The notes under the pieces are model-generated. The model was not told the origin of the DNA and made no database searches. It worked only from the letters and a program-made list of their open reading frames with translations. This document shows positions 19,901 to 28,496 of a stretch of 64,000 nucleotides of DNA, one piece after another. Each line of letters opens with the position of its first letter. Within the stretch, counting starts at the first letter, position 1. The stretch is taken from NCBI RefSeq assembly GCF_040549045.1, contig NZ_JBEWTB010000002.1:434001-498000 (forward strand), given 5' to 3'. The translations under genes were made by a program, and so were the position numbers. This DNA comes from Endozoicomonas sp. NE40. GTDB lineage: Bacteria > Pseudomonadota > Gammaproteobacteria > Pseudomonadales > Endozoicomonadaceae.

Positions 19901-20484
19901 ATTTCTATATCTAACCGTCTGCGCTCGAAATCGATATAGTTACCAGCTGAAACCTGAAAAGTGAAGGTTTCAATTTTATGATCAACTTTGGTCAATCGGA
20001 CGTATTGCTCTTTGTCATTATTAGGGTCATAGAATCGGTATACTTCACCAATTTCCGGGAGTTGCTGTTCTTCACGTTGAATAGCGACAAAACTTCTCTG
20101 CCCTTCTTGCTGATTGCCTAATAGGTCAAAATTAGCTTTTGTGCCGGGTATTACATAACCCTCAACTCGATTCCGGGCATTCTTTCGCTCGTCGGTCTGG
20201 TCATCGGTATTGAATAAAAGAACGCTGACGTTTTCATCCTTCGGAGGCTCGGTCAGAATCAGATGGCTGCCAAGGTACGCATCATTGTTATCGGTGCTTA
20301 TGCCCACATAGGCTTTACGCAGGGCGACATCGCCAATGGTGCGGTCTATCCTGGAGATGTCCTGGAACAGGTTGTTGACATTGCCATCAATGACTTCAGT
20401 CCCGGTTGCCCGTCCACCGCCGTCTTCCTCGTCACTGAGGCGCTGGCTTTCAAACAGTTTCACATCATCATTATTAATGCTCAT
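16939..20484 (-). CDS. Large repetitive phage tail-tip protein
   Basis: A 1181-aa protein with no enzyme motif that I recognise. Its middle contains beta-sandwich-like repeats, each opening with PG(T/S)(V/L): near residues 316, 411, 501, 589 and 730, with a looser AGSLQLTA near 814. Two copies share GNGxLxGxGxGxVxY (GNGQLQGSGKGNVDY and GNGLLSGDGSGSVYY). The C-terminal end has another WGTGWAAGNAVRFN-like motif. It follows a small tail gene after a 27-nt gap and couples to the LamG gene. It is probably a central tail-fibre or baseplate scaffold. Confidence 0.6.
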   Translation of the reverse strand: MSINNDDVKLFESQRLSDEEDGGGRATGTEVIDGNVNNLFQDISRIDRTIGDVALRKAYVGISTDNNDAYLGSHLILTEPPKDENVSVLLFNTDDQTDERKNARNRVEGYVIPGTKANFDLLGNQQEGQRSFVAIQREEQQLPEIGEVYRFYDPNNDKEQYVRLTKVDHKIETFTFQVSAGNYIDFERRRLDIEIGDALLYNFPGGLPNPGGTVMPAGEGDKSLINKTEVADTSRYYGIQSTSDNIAVGDLSVKVKSVYAPLVPSARIESPLVDQYGGYTAKRIVATSGIDRQLSLKFIHISGNESRAFLQTGALPGTVSLTLDGGNFRDDQTGQLSYVSGSNHFKSLTIDYESGAITAIRNSSYYASTASASYRPGTGIVGAAISGTLEVTVQNRGFNYTFNFAEAKPKPGTLVISYIALGKWQDVSDPGNGQLQGSGKGNVDYGTGSLAVTFDGLPDPDSRIVYSYITQADEEITVRTGTVPVDDIGYRHTTEKPGIKPGSVTIKYLSSDVLKTLTDQGNGLLSGDGSGSVYYAAGELGFVLNALPDSGTEIEISYQQGEVAGGVVDVDVDGAGLMTGIIAGAPLLPGSVEIQFEVERDQNVHNGSRRASAWQSYTSTYNRTKSFKDSAQGGWLNGTGTIDYQTGSFTLKALDNYSYRNYSIRTHWKWTNWIMEVESATTIKTEQFTGNTVTSKAQNNSLSHLPNTETLSTPELTIDLLPLIEDYLLPGSVIFEWNGDTYFDRDGILYKNISTETNAGVSVGTVDYSGGVATLAVYPAGTLSAANIKAAATLSAGFSVNAMAFRTPGSPIRAGSLQLTAVRVDNADIITATADFNGEINTSEVQGSFDTTTGWCELSFTDGSDPIPVIPQSIRYNCIIETSLPMDADLIGLDPVRLPSDGKVPIFRPGDIVVISHKNETTAGTPTAGQNLVLARDHQAEITVQDSGGVALDPAQYTVDKQAGTLAFADPLQLQDTEGNNLAAPFTVVDRVEHMSVVSDAQINGELSIIAPVPWDLPAGETTVSSAVVYGDLQARVHHFFTQKVWSNSNPNWTDDPKGDGTTAQYNTINYPIQVANKGAIFGKWAVIFTSGTAFQVVEEKLGIIATGDVGSSTAPINPETSTPYFTILAEGWGTGWAAGNAVRFNTDGCLAPVWICRTVLSGQGTETDDKFTLQIRGDAD

Positions 20485-20511
20485 CCATAGCTCCTGAAAA
20501 AGCTCCTGAGA

Positions 20512-20904
20512 TTAATCTGTCGCTTCCACGGTTAGAAAGCGGAGTGTAAGGCTGTACTGGTAACTGTCATCCGGGTAGGCATAGGGGAGTATCTGCTGCG
20601 CTTCGATGGGGGAATTATTGCTGCGGTCAAAAATAACGGAGAACTGCCGGTTATCGGCCAGGGTCAGGTTCATTATTTTATTGGGTGTAATGGCGAGTTG
20701 TAGCAGGGCTTCGACGGTTGAACGGTTTACCCAACCCGATTCCTCACTGCCTGATAATTGAATAGGTCGACCATGCTGAACACTTTGCTCCTGAACCAGG
20801 AAGGCACCGGACAGGCTGCGCTCTGTGGTTTGCTCGACAGGACTCCAACTGTATTCATTGATCCACAAAAGGTCATCGGGCAGTTCTATAGTATCCAGGG
20901 TCAT
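20512..20904 (-). CDS. Small tail protein between tape measure and tail tip
   Basis: A 130-aa protein (LPDDLLWINEYSWSPVEQ start; RQFSVIFDRS; YQYSLTLRFLTVEAT end). Position directly after the tape measure gene and the compact beta-rich sequence suggest a distal-tail or minor tail protein. Its ATG overlaps the tape measure stop codon (TAATG). I do not recognise a named family. Confidence 0.6.
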   Translation of the reverse strand: MTLDTIELPDDLLWINEYSWSPVEQTTERSLSGAFLVQEQSVQHGRPIQLSGSEESGWVNRSTVEALLQLAITPNKIMNLTLADNRQFSVIFDRSNNSPIEAQQILPYAYPDDSYQYSLTLRFLTVEATD

Positions 20905-23849
20905 TAGATGGACCTCATTCCTGCATTCTTTAACGCTTCTAACAGTTTGGCTTCATCGCTGCGGTTGATGCCGACTTTGACGTTCCCTCCCGGATACTCC
21001 AAACGGATCACTTTTTCACTGCTGCGCCACTCTCGCTTGGGAGGCGGTGGGGGAGGTAGTTTCTTAAACTCACGCTGTCGTTCTTCCAGCTTGTCCTGCT
21101 GAATTTGTCTTTGTCGCTCACCATAGATTTGACTGTTCAGGCTAAGGGCTTGATTAATATTGCTAACTGATTCCGAATTGCCGTCCTGTTGGGCTTCTTG
21201 CAACTGCTTTCGAAGATCACGGTTTCGGCTCTCGTACCGTCGCCGCTCTATGGATTCCTGTTTGCCCTGAAGCTGATCCAGTTCATCCTGCATACTTTCC
21301 AGGGTACTGCGGGTGCTGTCGCCTAACTGCTCCATACTGCTTTCAGCCTGGTCGATAGCGTCGGTCAGACGATCAAGATCCTGATGATTTAGCAGGTCAA
21401 GAGAATTGGCTGCCTCTTGTCCGGCATAGGCAAGGCCTTGAGCAGTCAGGATGCCATCTTCATAGCCGCTCAAAAGTGACTCCAGCGTCACTTTCTGCTG
21501 TAAAAACTGGGCTTTAACATAAGCGGCATTGGCTGCGGTATCTTTCAGCCAGCTCCCGATACCCGTTGGATCAAACCCTGCGGTTACACTGGCAAGCCGT
21601 CCTGCTTCTTCTTTGGCTTCTTTGAGTTGATGCTTTAACTGACCTAATTTATCAAAGGTGTCAGTGGTATCAATGTCTGTAGCACCCTGCATGGCAAGAA
21701 AGGCATCTTCAGCCTGTGCGCTCAGGGCGTATAATTCTGCAGTGGTCTGGTTAAATATTCCGGCTAATCCTGAGGCGAAGGACTGTAGTTTTTCGTCATT
21801 GTCGCCAATGCCATCATTTAGGTCGCCTATTTCACCGCCGAGCAGTTCCGCTTCTTTTCTGATCTCCTGAAGCTTTTTCTTAACCCGCTCTAATGCTTCA
21901 GTGTATTGCTCCTGCGTGAGGGTGCCACTACTGTAAGCCTCTGCTAGTGCTACCCCCAGGTCGACCAGTTCCGTCCGGGTTTCAGCTGCGTCTATTTGTT
22001 TCAGGGCATCGGCTGCGTCAGCAAAGGCTGACTCTGCGGTTTGAGCAACCTGCTCAACGGCAGGTTCGACTTTTTTATAATTATCCAGCAGTTGGTCAAT
22101 GGTCTTTTTGTTGTGCTGCCGGATTTTCTGCTGGGACTGTTCATTAGTTCGGGCATAGCTGTCGTCTATATTAGCAAGAGCTTCATTAACGTCAGCAGCG
22201 TCCTGTTTGACCTTCGCAGCAAACTCATTGCTCATGGCATCCAGTGTGGCAGTGATGGCTGCAGTTTTGGCTGCCATTTCATCGGCATTGACCGCCTTGA
22301 ACAGGCTGGATAGTCCATTGGTGATGCTGGCAAAGGTCGCTGATACCAAGGCACCGAAGCCGTTGACCCCAACCATAAAGCCATTAAAGAACAGTTTGAC
22401 GGTATTGCCGGTTATCTCAAAAGCTGACCGAGCGTTAGTCAATGCGTTGCTGACTGAACTGAAACCGTCTTTTATCCCAGAAACAAACCCTTCAATAGTC
22501 ACGCCAGAAAGCGAAGCCTTGATACTTTCCGCCATGCTGATAAAGCCGTCGCTGATGGATTTAGCCACAGCATCGAACTTGCCGTTGTCCGTCATTTCCT
22601 GAATGGTGACGGACAAGCTTTTTAACTGCCCCTTGATGTAATCCAGCCAGCCCGACTTGGCAATATTGGCTTTAAACTTTAGCCATTCATCGGACATATT
22701 CGCCATCAAGCCCGATAGCAGTCCCATATTAGCGGCTGCTGCGCCTTCGCTGGACTTGCCGATCTCTTCTATTAACTGCCTGATGGTATCCCGACCCAGC
22801 TTCCCCGCCGAGGATAGCTTTTGCAGCTCCTGAGTATTTTTGCCGGTGACCTTTTCCAGCAGACTCCAGACAGGAACGCCCCGTTCAACCAGCTGTAAAA
22901 TTTCCTCCCCCTGCAGCTTCTGCTTTGCCCAGGCCTGCCCCAGTGCCAGCGTCATACCGTTAAGGCGTTCCATTCCTCCGCCTAGCTTGGAGGTCTGGTC
23001 GACAATGGCCTGCAAGGTGCCATCCATCGGATCGAGGCCGAAGTTCTTCAGGGCAGTAAAGGAGTCAGCGACCTGCTGGAGTTCTAAAGGGGTTTTACTG
23101 GTAAAGTCTTTTATCCATTCAACCGCCTGGTTGCCTTCTTCAATGCTCCCCATAATGGCGGTCAGTTGAACTTCCAATCGTTCGAACTGATCTCCGGCAC
23201 TCAGAACGCCCTGCATCGCTCGCTTAATGGCATACAAGCCTGCGCCTGCGGATACCAGCGCTGTAAAGCGTCCCGCTAAACCGTTAATACCTTTGGAGGC
23301 AATACCTGCGTCTTTGGCCACCTTTTTGAATGGGGTCTTGCGAAGGGTTCTGTTGGCCTGTTTAGATTTTTCAGAGAGCTTTTGATAAGCCGCTGACGTT
23401 TGTTTCAGCTCTCTTTGAATTTTGTTCTGTTGTTCTGCAACTTTCCGGTTAGACAACCCAGCCTTTTCCAGAGAGCGCCGCAGCTCGGCTAATTTTCCCC
23501 GCTGTTGCTGATATGCCCGGTTTGCCGCAATGACTGACTTCCGGGCATTGTCCAGTGACCGCTTCATCGCCTTGGTGGGCTTGTCGATCTTTTGATATTC
23601 CCGAGCTAACTGTTCAACTTTTTGCTCAGCCGTTTTATAAGCCTGCCCCGCCTCACGTACCGCTTTTTTCTGCTTTTGAAAAGACGACAAAAGCCCGTCT
23701 TGCTGTTCAAGGGTGCTGAGTTGCTGCTTCAGCTCCCGGGTTTTACGGCGTAACCCTTCCAGCGATTTAGCGGACTGCTGAACCGGGCGAGAGAGGGTAT
23801 CTCTCGCCTTTAGCACCAGTCGTAAGGCGGATTCTTTAATGGATGCCAT
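20904..23849 (-). CDS. Tail tape measure protein
   Basis: At 981 aa this protein sets tail length in siphophages. The N-terminal 180 residues are Lys/Gln/Glu-rich coiled coil. A tape-measure domain follows (about 200-400: FERLEVQLTAIMGS, FTSKTPLELQQVADSF, LGQAWAKQKLQGEEIL, ERGVPVWSLLEKVTGK). Long helical segments follow, with a PPPPPPKREWR linker near the end. It is the longest helical gene of the tail module, as expected. The usual tail-assembly chaperone genes upstream are missing (see 23880-24107). Confidence 0.9.
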   Translation of the reverse strand: MASIKESALRLVLKARDTLSRPVQQSAKSLEGLRRKTRELKQQLSTLEQQDGLLSSFQKQKKAVREAGQAYKTAEQKVEQLAREYQKIDKPTKAMKRSLDNARKSVIAANRAYQQQRGKLAELRRSLEKAGLSNRKVAEQQNKIQRELKQTSAAYQKLSEKSKQANRTLRKTPFKKVAKDAGIASKGINGLAGRFTALVSAGAGLYAIKRAMQGVLSAGDQFERLEVQLTAIMGSIEEGNQAVEWIKDFTSKTPLELQQVADSFTALKNFGLDPMDGTLQAIVDQTSKLGGGMERLNGMTLALGQAWAKQKLQGEEILQLVERGVPVWSLLEKVTGKNTQELQKLSSAGKLGRDTIRQLIEEIGKSSEGAAAANMGLLSGLMANMSDEWLKFKANIAKSGWLDYIKGQLKSLSVTIQEMTDNGKFDAVAKSISDGFISMAESIKASLSGVTIEGFVSGIKDGFSSVSNALTNARSAFEITGNTVKLFFNGFMVGVNGFGALVSATFASITNGLSSLFKAVNADEMAAKTAAITATLDAMSNEFAAKVKQDAADVNEALANIDDSYARTNEQSQQKIRQHNKKTIDQLLDNYKKVEPAVEQVAQTAESAFADAADALKQIDAAETRTELVDLGVALAEAYSSGTLTQEQYTEALERVKKKLQEIRKEAELLGGEIGDLNDGIGDNDEKLQSFASGLAGIFNQTTAELYALSAQAEDAFLAMQGATDIDTTDTFDKLGQLKHQLKEAKEEAGRLASVTAGFDPTGIGSWLKDTAANAAYVKAQFLQQKVTLESLLSGYEDGILTAQGLAYAGQEAANSLDLLNHQDLDRLTDAIDQAESSMEQLGDSTRSTLESMQDELDQLQGKQESIERRRYESRNRDLRKQLQEAQQDGNSESVSNINQALSLNSQIYGERQRQIQQDKLEERQREFKKLPPPPPPKREWRSSEKVIRLEYPGGNVKVGINRSDEAKLLEALKNAGMRSI

Positions 23850-23879
23850 AATTGGTTTTTAACCATTGGGGTGAGGTTT

Positions 23880-24107
23880 ATGCTGACGCCGGAGGTAATG
23901 AATTATTTAGTTGAATATCTGTCAGTATTCACTGAGGAAAACCAGCTGCTTCTGCAAACTTTTTTGATTTTGATCTATAACAACAATGAATTCGGTGCCT
24001 GGGTTTACGATATCTATTGCCATTGTGATCTGAAACTTGCCACCGAATTTGTTATTTCTGTTATTGAGAAATACTTACAACAGCATGGCTTTACTCAGCC
24101 CCCATGA
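23880..24107 (+). CDS. Small plus-strand ORF inside the tail operon
   Basis: A 75-aa ORF opposite in strand to all its neighbours. ATG 23880 is preceded by GGGGTGAGG, a good Shine-Dalgarno site 5 nt upstream; an in-frame GTG at 23871 is less likely. It fills almost exactly the gap between tail tube and tape measure genes. The product is hydrophobic and acidic (MNYLVEYLSVFTEENQLLLQ, YCHCDLKLATEF). I recognise no family. The minus strand here has stops in all frames, so no chaperone gene is present. It may be a moron gene or a decayed site. Confidence 0.5.
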   Translation: MLTPEVMNYLVEYLSVFTEENQLLLQTFLILIYNNNEFGAWVYDIYCHCDLKLATEFVISVIEKYLQQHGFTQPP

Positions 24108-24108
24108 T

Positions 24109-24852
24109 TCACATTGCCAGATCAATCTGCATAAAAGGACTTAACCCGTTGCCACTGACGGAGGTATCTGCCAGCACATCCAGCTGTAAAGTGATGTTGG
24201 CAAAATCATCAGAGATAAAGCCGAGGTTCTGTGCCGGAGAGAACTTCACCCGATGTACCCGGATATTAAATGGCAAGCCTTCCTGCGCATCGTTCAGCCC
24301 TTCCATAAACAGGGTAAATTCACGTCCGCTTTCCACTAACGCCTGCACCATATTGGCGGCCAGAGGCGTGTAACTGACCTTTACCCCTTTGTTATCAATG
24401 CCGCTATTCACCAGCACCTTGATGCCGGACTTCACCAGTTCGTAATCAACACCAGCCACCAACTCTGTGTCGGTGCTGTCTTTTACGGTGACCGGCTGGC
24501 TGACATCAGGCAGGTGATTGAAAGGAATCAGTTCACTCTCTACACCGTGACTCGGTAACAGCTCATCCGTTACTGGTATGGTCGATGCTGCGGTGACGCT
24601 ACCCCGCAATGCCAGCGAGATATTGTCCGCTGTGAAGTCACTGGCGACCAGGCTGGCGGTAATGCCTGATACCCGGCTTAATACATTGCGATTACCTCCA
24701 CCGCCCAGATAGTTTTTCAGCTCTTTGCGATCTTCTTCAAAACTGAAGGAGAACTCACTGACGTTGCCAATGGGCAGCAATGCCCCGGACTGGTCGTAGG
24801 GTTGGATGTGGATGCTGCCTGCGCCAAGAAAGCTGCGATCAATAGTGGACAT
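24109..24852 (-). CDS. Phage tail tube protein
   Basis: A 247-aa protein with start chosen at ATG 24852 (MSTIDRSFLGAG) because AGGAG lies 7 nt upstream; the frame extends 12 codons further. The beta-rich sequence contains FSFEEDRKELKNYLGGGGN, TLFMEGLNDAQEG, and a C-terminal LGFISDDFANITLQLDVLAD typical of major tail tube proteins. Position between tail terminator and tape measure supports this. Confidence 0.75.
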   Translation of the reverse strand: MSTIDRSFLGAGSIHIQPYDQSGALLPIGNVSEFSFSFEEDRKELKNYLGGGGNRNVLSRVSGITASLVASDFTADNISLALRGSVTAASTIPVTDELLPSHGVESELIPFNHLPDVSQPVTVKDSTDTELVAGVDYELVKSGIKVLVNSGIDNKGVKVSYTPLAANMVQALVESGREFTLFMEGLNDAQEGLPFNIRVHRVKFSPAQNLGFISDDFANITLQLDVLADTSVSGNGLSPFMQIDLAM

Positions 24853-24871
24853 ACCTGTCTCCTGATTTTTG

Positions 24872-25282
24872 TTAAAAGATGGCTTCAATGGTCAGGGTCA
24901 TATCTGCAAATGACAGATGACCCTGGCCGGGAGCTATATCGAACTGGGTTTCAGAGAAGGTTAGCTGCCGTACCTGCTCACAAAGTGGTTGCGGGTTATT
25001 CAGGGATTCCCGAACGGATCGCACCAGGTTCAGCAATTCATAGGTGGTGTTTTCATCCGTTGGCACCACAGCACTGAGAATAAACTGCATCTGGTATTTG
25101 GCCCGGGTGCCGTTGCGGGTTTGTTCGGTGATGGATTCCAGCTGGACTAATAAGGAAGGCAGAGTTAAATCCTGTTCCACGCCTGTAGCGGAATAGCCCA
25201 GCAACACCTGTGCAGTGGTGCTTTTCAGACGATCCACTAATGCATTAACAATTTGGTGCTCAGGGCTCAATGTTGAAGACAT
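24872..25282 (-). CDS. Tail terminator-like protein (gpU-like)
   Basis: A 136-aa protein (HQIVNALVDRLKSTTAQVLLG, LPSLLVQLESI, FADMTLTIEAIF). Size, an N-terminal helix followed by beta strands, and its place between a minor tail protein and the tail tube fit tail-terminator proteins that cap the tail and join it to the head. It overlaps the upstream gene by 23 nt. Confidence 0.65.
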   Translation of the reverse strand: MSSTLSPEHQIVNALVDRLKSTTAQVLLGYSATGVEQDLTLPSLLVQLESITEQTRNGTRAKYQMQFILSAVVPTDENTTYELLNLVRSVRESLNNPQPLCEQVRQLTFSETQFDIAPGQGHLSFADMTLTIEAIF

Positions 25283-25841
25283 AGTTCAGCTCTTGTTGCA
25301 GCAAAGTGGAGAATCGTTCCAAAAGAACCGGCTCCAGCTTCTTTAAAGCTCTGCTGGCACTGTCGTAAAGTGGGGAACCCTGCTTCTTCAGTGGTAATCC
25401 CATCCACATCATGCGGCCTGACCGCCGGGAACGCTGGTACTTATGAGCCCAGTTCGCTGTGCGCTTAAACACCATGGGGTGAGTAGCGTTGGCCGGCTGC
25501 ATTACAAAAGCGCCCGGCCAGATGTGCTTGCCGGTTCGAACACCGGTTTTTGTTTGTATCGGTTTGCCCAGATAGTGCGCCGGGATATCCTGAGTACCGA
25601 CCCAGACCACCAGTTGGTAGCCATTGTGGTGATATAAATTCACCCGAACTCGCCCCAGCTCTTTTAATAGCTTTTGGGTGATACCTTGTTGCCTGGCCAC
25701 TTCCCGCAAGGTTCTGCGTTCTGCAAAGCGCGACAATTTACGCAGGGCTCTGTGGATGGCTTTGGTGACTTTCTTCGGTGAGTCTTTGAAATCACGAATC
25801 AGACCATCAATATCACCCTGCACATCAAGGTCGAGTCTCAT
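25260..25841 (-). CDS. Minor tail protein Z-like (gpZ)
   Basis: A 193-aa basic protein. KKVTKAIHRALRKLSRFAER at the N-terminus and WVGTQDIPAHYLGKP plus GAFVMQ further on fit the phage minor tail protein Z family. It lies in the head-tail joining cluster and overlaps neighbours on both sides. Confidence 0.7.
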   Translation of the reverse strand: MRLDLDVQGDIDGLIRDFKDSPKKVTKAIHRALRKLSRFAERRTLREVARQQGITQKLLKELGRVRVNLYHHNGYQLVVWVGTQDIPAHYLGKPIQTKTGVRTGKHIWPGAFVMQPANATHPMVFKRTANWAHKYQRSRRSGRMMWMGLPLKKQGSPLYDSASRALKKLEPVLLERFSTLLQQELNYVFNIEP

Positions 25842-26121
25842 GGATGCTCCAGTAAGCCAGATGTCCGTCGTCTTTTAATTTCCGGTCAACCGTCCACTGC
25901 TGACTGGCTGAGGTGATTTTAATGCCACGCTTTATCGCGAGTTGACTGTCCAGACTCATCACTGTCACCTCCTGCAACACACCATCATTAAGGCCGGTAG
26001 GGATAAGCTCCCGGGAAATAATGCCGGTACTATCCAGAGAGCCAGTATCAGAAATAATCGTGACAGGCTGACCAAAGGTGGCCAGCACTTGTCGGTGCAA
26101 GTCGCTTAACTCATCTTGCAT
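25825..26121 (-). CDS. Head-tail joining protein
   Basis: A 98-aa protein with FGQPVTIIS, VTVMSLDSQLAIKRG and WTVDRKLKDDGHLAYWSI. Its size and location just after the capsid gene fit a head-tail connector or stopper of lambda gpFII type. It overlaps the capsid gene by 16 nt. The family call is mainly positional. Confidence 0.6.
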   Translation of the reverse strand: MQDELSDLHRQVLATFGQPVTIISDTGSLDSTGIISRELIPTGLNDGVLQEVTVMSLDSQLAIKRGIKITSASQQWTVDRKLKDDGHLAYWSIHETRP

Positions 26122-27101
26122 TTGATCACCGCCCTGGGTTTCAGGCAGATAGGCAGGGGGTTGGACTGGGTGTGAACGATGACGCCTTTGTCAAAGTCCA
26201 TGACCTTTTGCTTGGCGTAACGGGGCAAGCCAATGGTGTTGACGGTTTCAATGAAGTCCGCCGGTGCATACCAGGTTCGAAAGATACCGGTGTCTTCAGG
26301 GATCACATAAGCTTCATCGGGCTTGATGAAAGGAATATCGCCCACCTGCCCCCGATACTCTTCCCAGTCAATATCACCGAAACGGAAGCCGGACTTGGGA
26401 TCGTTGCGCAGCAGAGCGCTGTCCTGGTAGCGGTGGTACGAGTCTTTTACATAGTCATGGGCCACCAGAGCATCATAAAAGTCAGCGCCGCAGAACGCTC
26501 TTAAACCTGAATAGGGTTGAGCCCCTAAAGCATCGTCCACTTTTCGCCTGAGTTTCACGCACTGGATACGAATATCCGTTGCAGCGTCACTGAATTTATA
26601 GGTGTGGGTTTGCTGAGTGACACCAAACTCATGGAACAGGTCGTAAATAACCGAGCTGCCATCGGCGTCCAGAATCTGCCCCTTTAAAGCCCCCAGCCGT
26701 AAATGCTCCAGGGTCACTTCATGATTGGCGTTCATATCCGACAGCCGTTGGTTCACTACCGCCCGTACGCCTTCCAGAGCACTCTCAGAACCAAAGGCCC
26801 GAACGTTTCTGACTTCATCAGCGACAATGGTGGAGTCGTAAGGGATATGGGGAATCACAAAACTGCGAACCTGTCGTTTACGCCCTTTGGCCTGAGCCGC
26901 TGGTGCACCCCGTTCGGAGGTGGGCAGTAACATCAGCTCACCGTTTCTGGATTCCACGACTGCCGTTGTGGTGTTAATGCCGCTTTCGGTAAATAACCCC
27001 AACTGACCAATGCGCCCCGGCTTATAGGGCATATCGTTCAAGGTGGCGGTCAGACTGGTCAGGCTGAACGCATCGTTATTAAAAATATCCAGTAAGCTCA
27101 T
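26106..27101 (-). CDS. Major capsid protein, lambda gpE family
   Basis: A 331-aa protein that forms the head shell. RQVRSFVIPHIPYDSTIVADE, the conserved SALEGVRAVVNQRL helix, LGALKGQILDADGS and the C-terminal MDFDKGVIVHTQSNPLPIC are typical of the phage capsid E family. It lies directly after the gpD-like decoration gene and overlaps it by 4 nt, as in lambda order. Confidence 0.93.
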   Translation of the reverse strand: MSLLDIFNNDAFSLTSLTATLNDMPYKPGRIGQLGLFTESGINTTTAVVESRNGELMLLPTSERGAPAAQAKGRKRQVRSFVIPHIPYDSTIVADEVRNVRAFGSESALEGVRAVVNQRLSDMNANHEVTLEHLRLGALKGQILDADGSSVIYDLFHEFGVTQQTHTYKFSDAATDIRIQCVKLRRKVDDALGAQPYSGLRAFCGADFYDALVAHDYVKDSYHRYQDSALLRNDPKSGFRFGDIDWEEYRGQVGDIPFIKPDEAYVIPEDTGIFRTWYAPADFIETVNTIGLPRYAKQKVMDFDKGVIVHTQSNPLPICLKPRAVIKCKMS

Positions 27102-27478
27102 GCCTGCTCTCCCTGTCTGAGGATGATATCCAGTGACGCCAGCTCGCCTGCTGCTGACGCTTTTTGCTCATCGGTAATGCCTTCAGGCCAGATCAGTAAG
27201 TCCTGATGCACCTCTGCCAGCCGGGCAATAATAACGGCTTCGCCACCCGTAGCATCGGTGGTGACATGATCCCAAAGCACACCGGCGGCCATTTGCAGGC
27301 CATTATCTGCTGCCGGATCAAGGGCGGCATAAACGTCCGTGGCTGTCTCTTTTCCCAGAACGGTTCCGGGCAAAAGGGTCAGATCCGGTGCCAGCTCAAT
27401 CAGCTCACGGCTGATGCTGTTGTTTCCTTCGGACACGATAAATTCTCCGGCGTGAACCGGCTCTGTCATAACGGGCAT
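27098..27478 (-). CDS. Head decoration protein, lambda gpD family
   Basis: A 126-aa protein that trimerises on the capsid surface and stabilises it. EFIVSEGNNSISRELIELA, LLPGTVLGKETATDVY and GVLWDHV with AVIIARLAEVH match the gpD/HDPD pattern. It lies between protease and capsid genes. Confidence 0.9.
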   Translation of the reverse strand: MPVMTEPVHAGEFIVSEGNNSISRELIELAPDLTLLPGTVLGKETATDVYAALDPAADNGLQMAAGVLWDHVTTDATGGEAVIIARLAEVHQDLLIWPEGITDEQKASAAGELASLDIILRQGEQA

Positions 27479-27515
27479 GGTTAATTTCCTTTTTATGGAC
27501 TGGGTTTGGAAAGGC

Positions 27516-28496
27516 TTAAGCAGGTTGCTGATTGCGTTTGTGGTAAACAGCCTGAGTATCCACCAGAGGCTTGATAGTTTGTTCCTGCTGGTTCGGGGTC
27601 AGGCTGTTATCAATGCCGTGATCTTCCTGAGTCAGCAGGTCAAACAGTTCGGTTCGAACCTGTTCTTTGGATTTTCCGGACTGGATATAGTCAGCCGCCC
27701 GGTCCTGACAATGAGCAGCCGTACAGAGTGACTTGATGGCTTCACACTCAGCCAGCCTTGCCTGAATGTCTTCAATACCCAGCTGCTGACGCATAAACTG
27801 CTCGGCCATTTCCGGATAACCCGCCTGATTGCAAAGCGTCATCACCGACAGGGCATGAGTACCAACATCTTCTTCAGGCTCGTTGGCTGTTTGCTCAGGA
27901 GGGCGCATAAAGCTGGACAGGTCAAAGCTGGCTGCCATTTTCACCGGCTTATCAATAACATCAATCAATCCCTGCGCTTCAGCTTCTTCTGCTGTAAACC
28001 AGGTCTCATCGTCCATCCATTGTTTAATAATGCCCTGTTCCTGCTGGCACTGATTGCTATACGTCATAGCGATCACGTCGGTGGTTTTATCCAGCATGTC
28101 TGCCATTTTTCGCAGTTCTTCGGCATCGCCTCCGACCCAGCTAAACGGATTATGAATCATCAACAGCGCATTCTCAGCCATATGGATGGTGTCGCCCGCC
28201 ATGGCAATCACACTGGCAATACTGGCCGCTAACCCTTCAATTTGCACATGGATGTGTGCCTGGTGATGACGCAGCGAGTTGTAAATGGCGATGCCATCAA
28301 ACACAGAACCACCCGGGCTGTTAATGCGCACATTGATCTCGCTGGCATCGATTTCTTTCAACGAGTTCACCAGCTGTCGGGCAGACAGACCTGCCCAATC
28401 GCCAATCACATCGTAAATCAGCAATTCAGCGGGCTGCCCTGACTGGTTTTTCAGGGTGTACCAGGCCCTGTTTTTATCGAGTGGTTTCGTATTCAT
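27516..28496 (-). CDS. ClpP-like prohead protease/scaffold
   Basis: A 326-aa S49/ClpP-like protease that matures the prohead, with a C-terminal part that may act as internal scaffold, as in lambda gpC/Nu3. The start is ATG 28496 (MNTKPLDKNRAW); the frame upstream runs inside the portal gene. The ClpP core is INSPGGSVFDG, then GLAASIASVIAMAG with catalytic Ser near 92, and LLMIHNP with His near 115. The C-terminal 110 residues are helical and acidic. It overlaps portal by 23 nt. Confidence 0.9.
   Translation of the reverse strand: MNTKPLDKNRAWYTLKNQSGQPAELLIYDVIGDWAGLSARQLVNSLKEIDASEINVRINSPGGSVFDGIAIYNSLRHHQAHIHVQIEGLAASIASVIAMAGDTIHMAENALLMIHNPFSWVGGDAEELRKMADMLDKTTDVIAMTYSNQCQQEQGIIKQWMDDETWFTAEEAEAQGLIDVIDKPVKMAASFDLSSFMRPPEQTANEPEEDVGTHALSVMTLCNQAGYPEMAEQFMRQQLGIEDIQARLAECEAIKSLCTAAHCQDRAADYIQSGKSKEQVRTELFDLLTQEDHGIDNSLTPNQQEQTIKPLVDTQAVYHKRNQQPA

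Noticed and set aside
26172..26504. Plus-strand open frame across the capsid gene
   Set aside because: It is the antisense shadow of the conserved gpE-like capsid gene.
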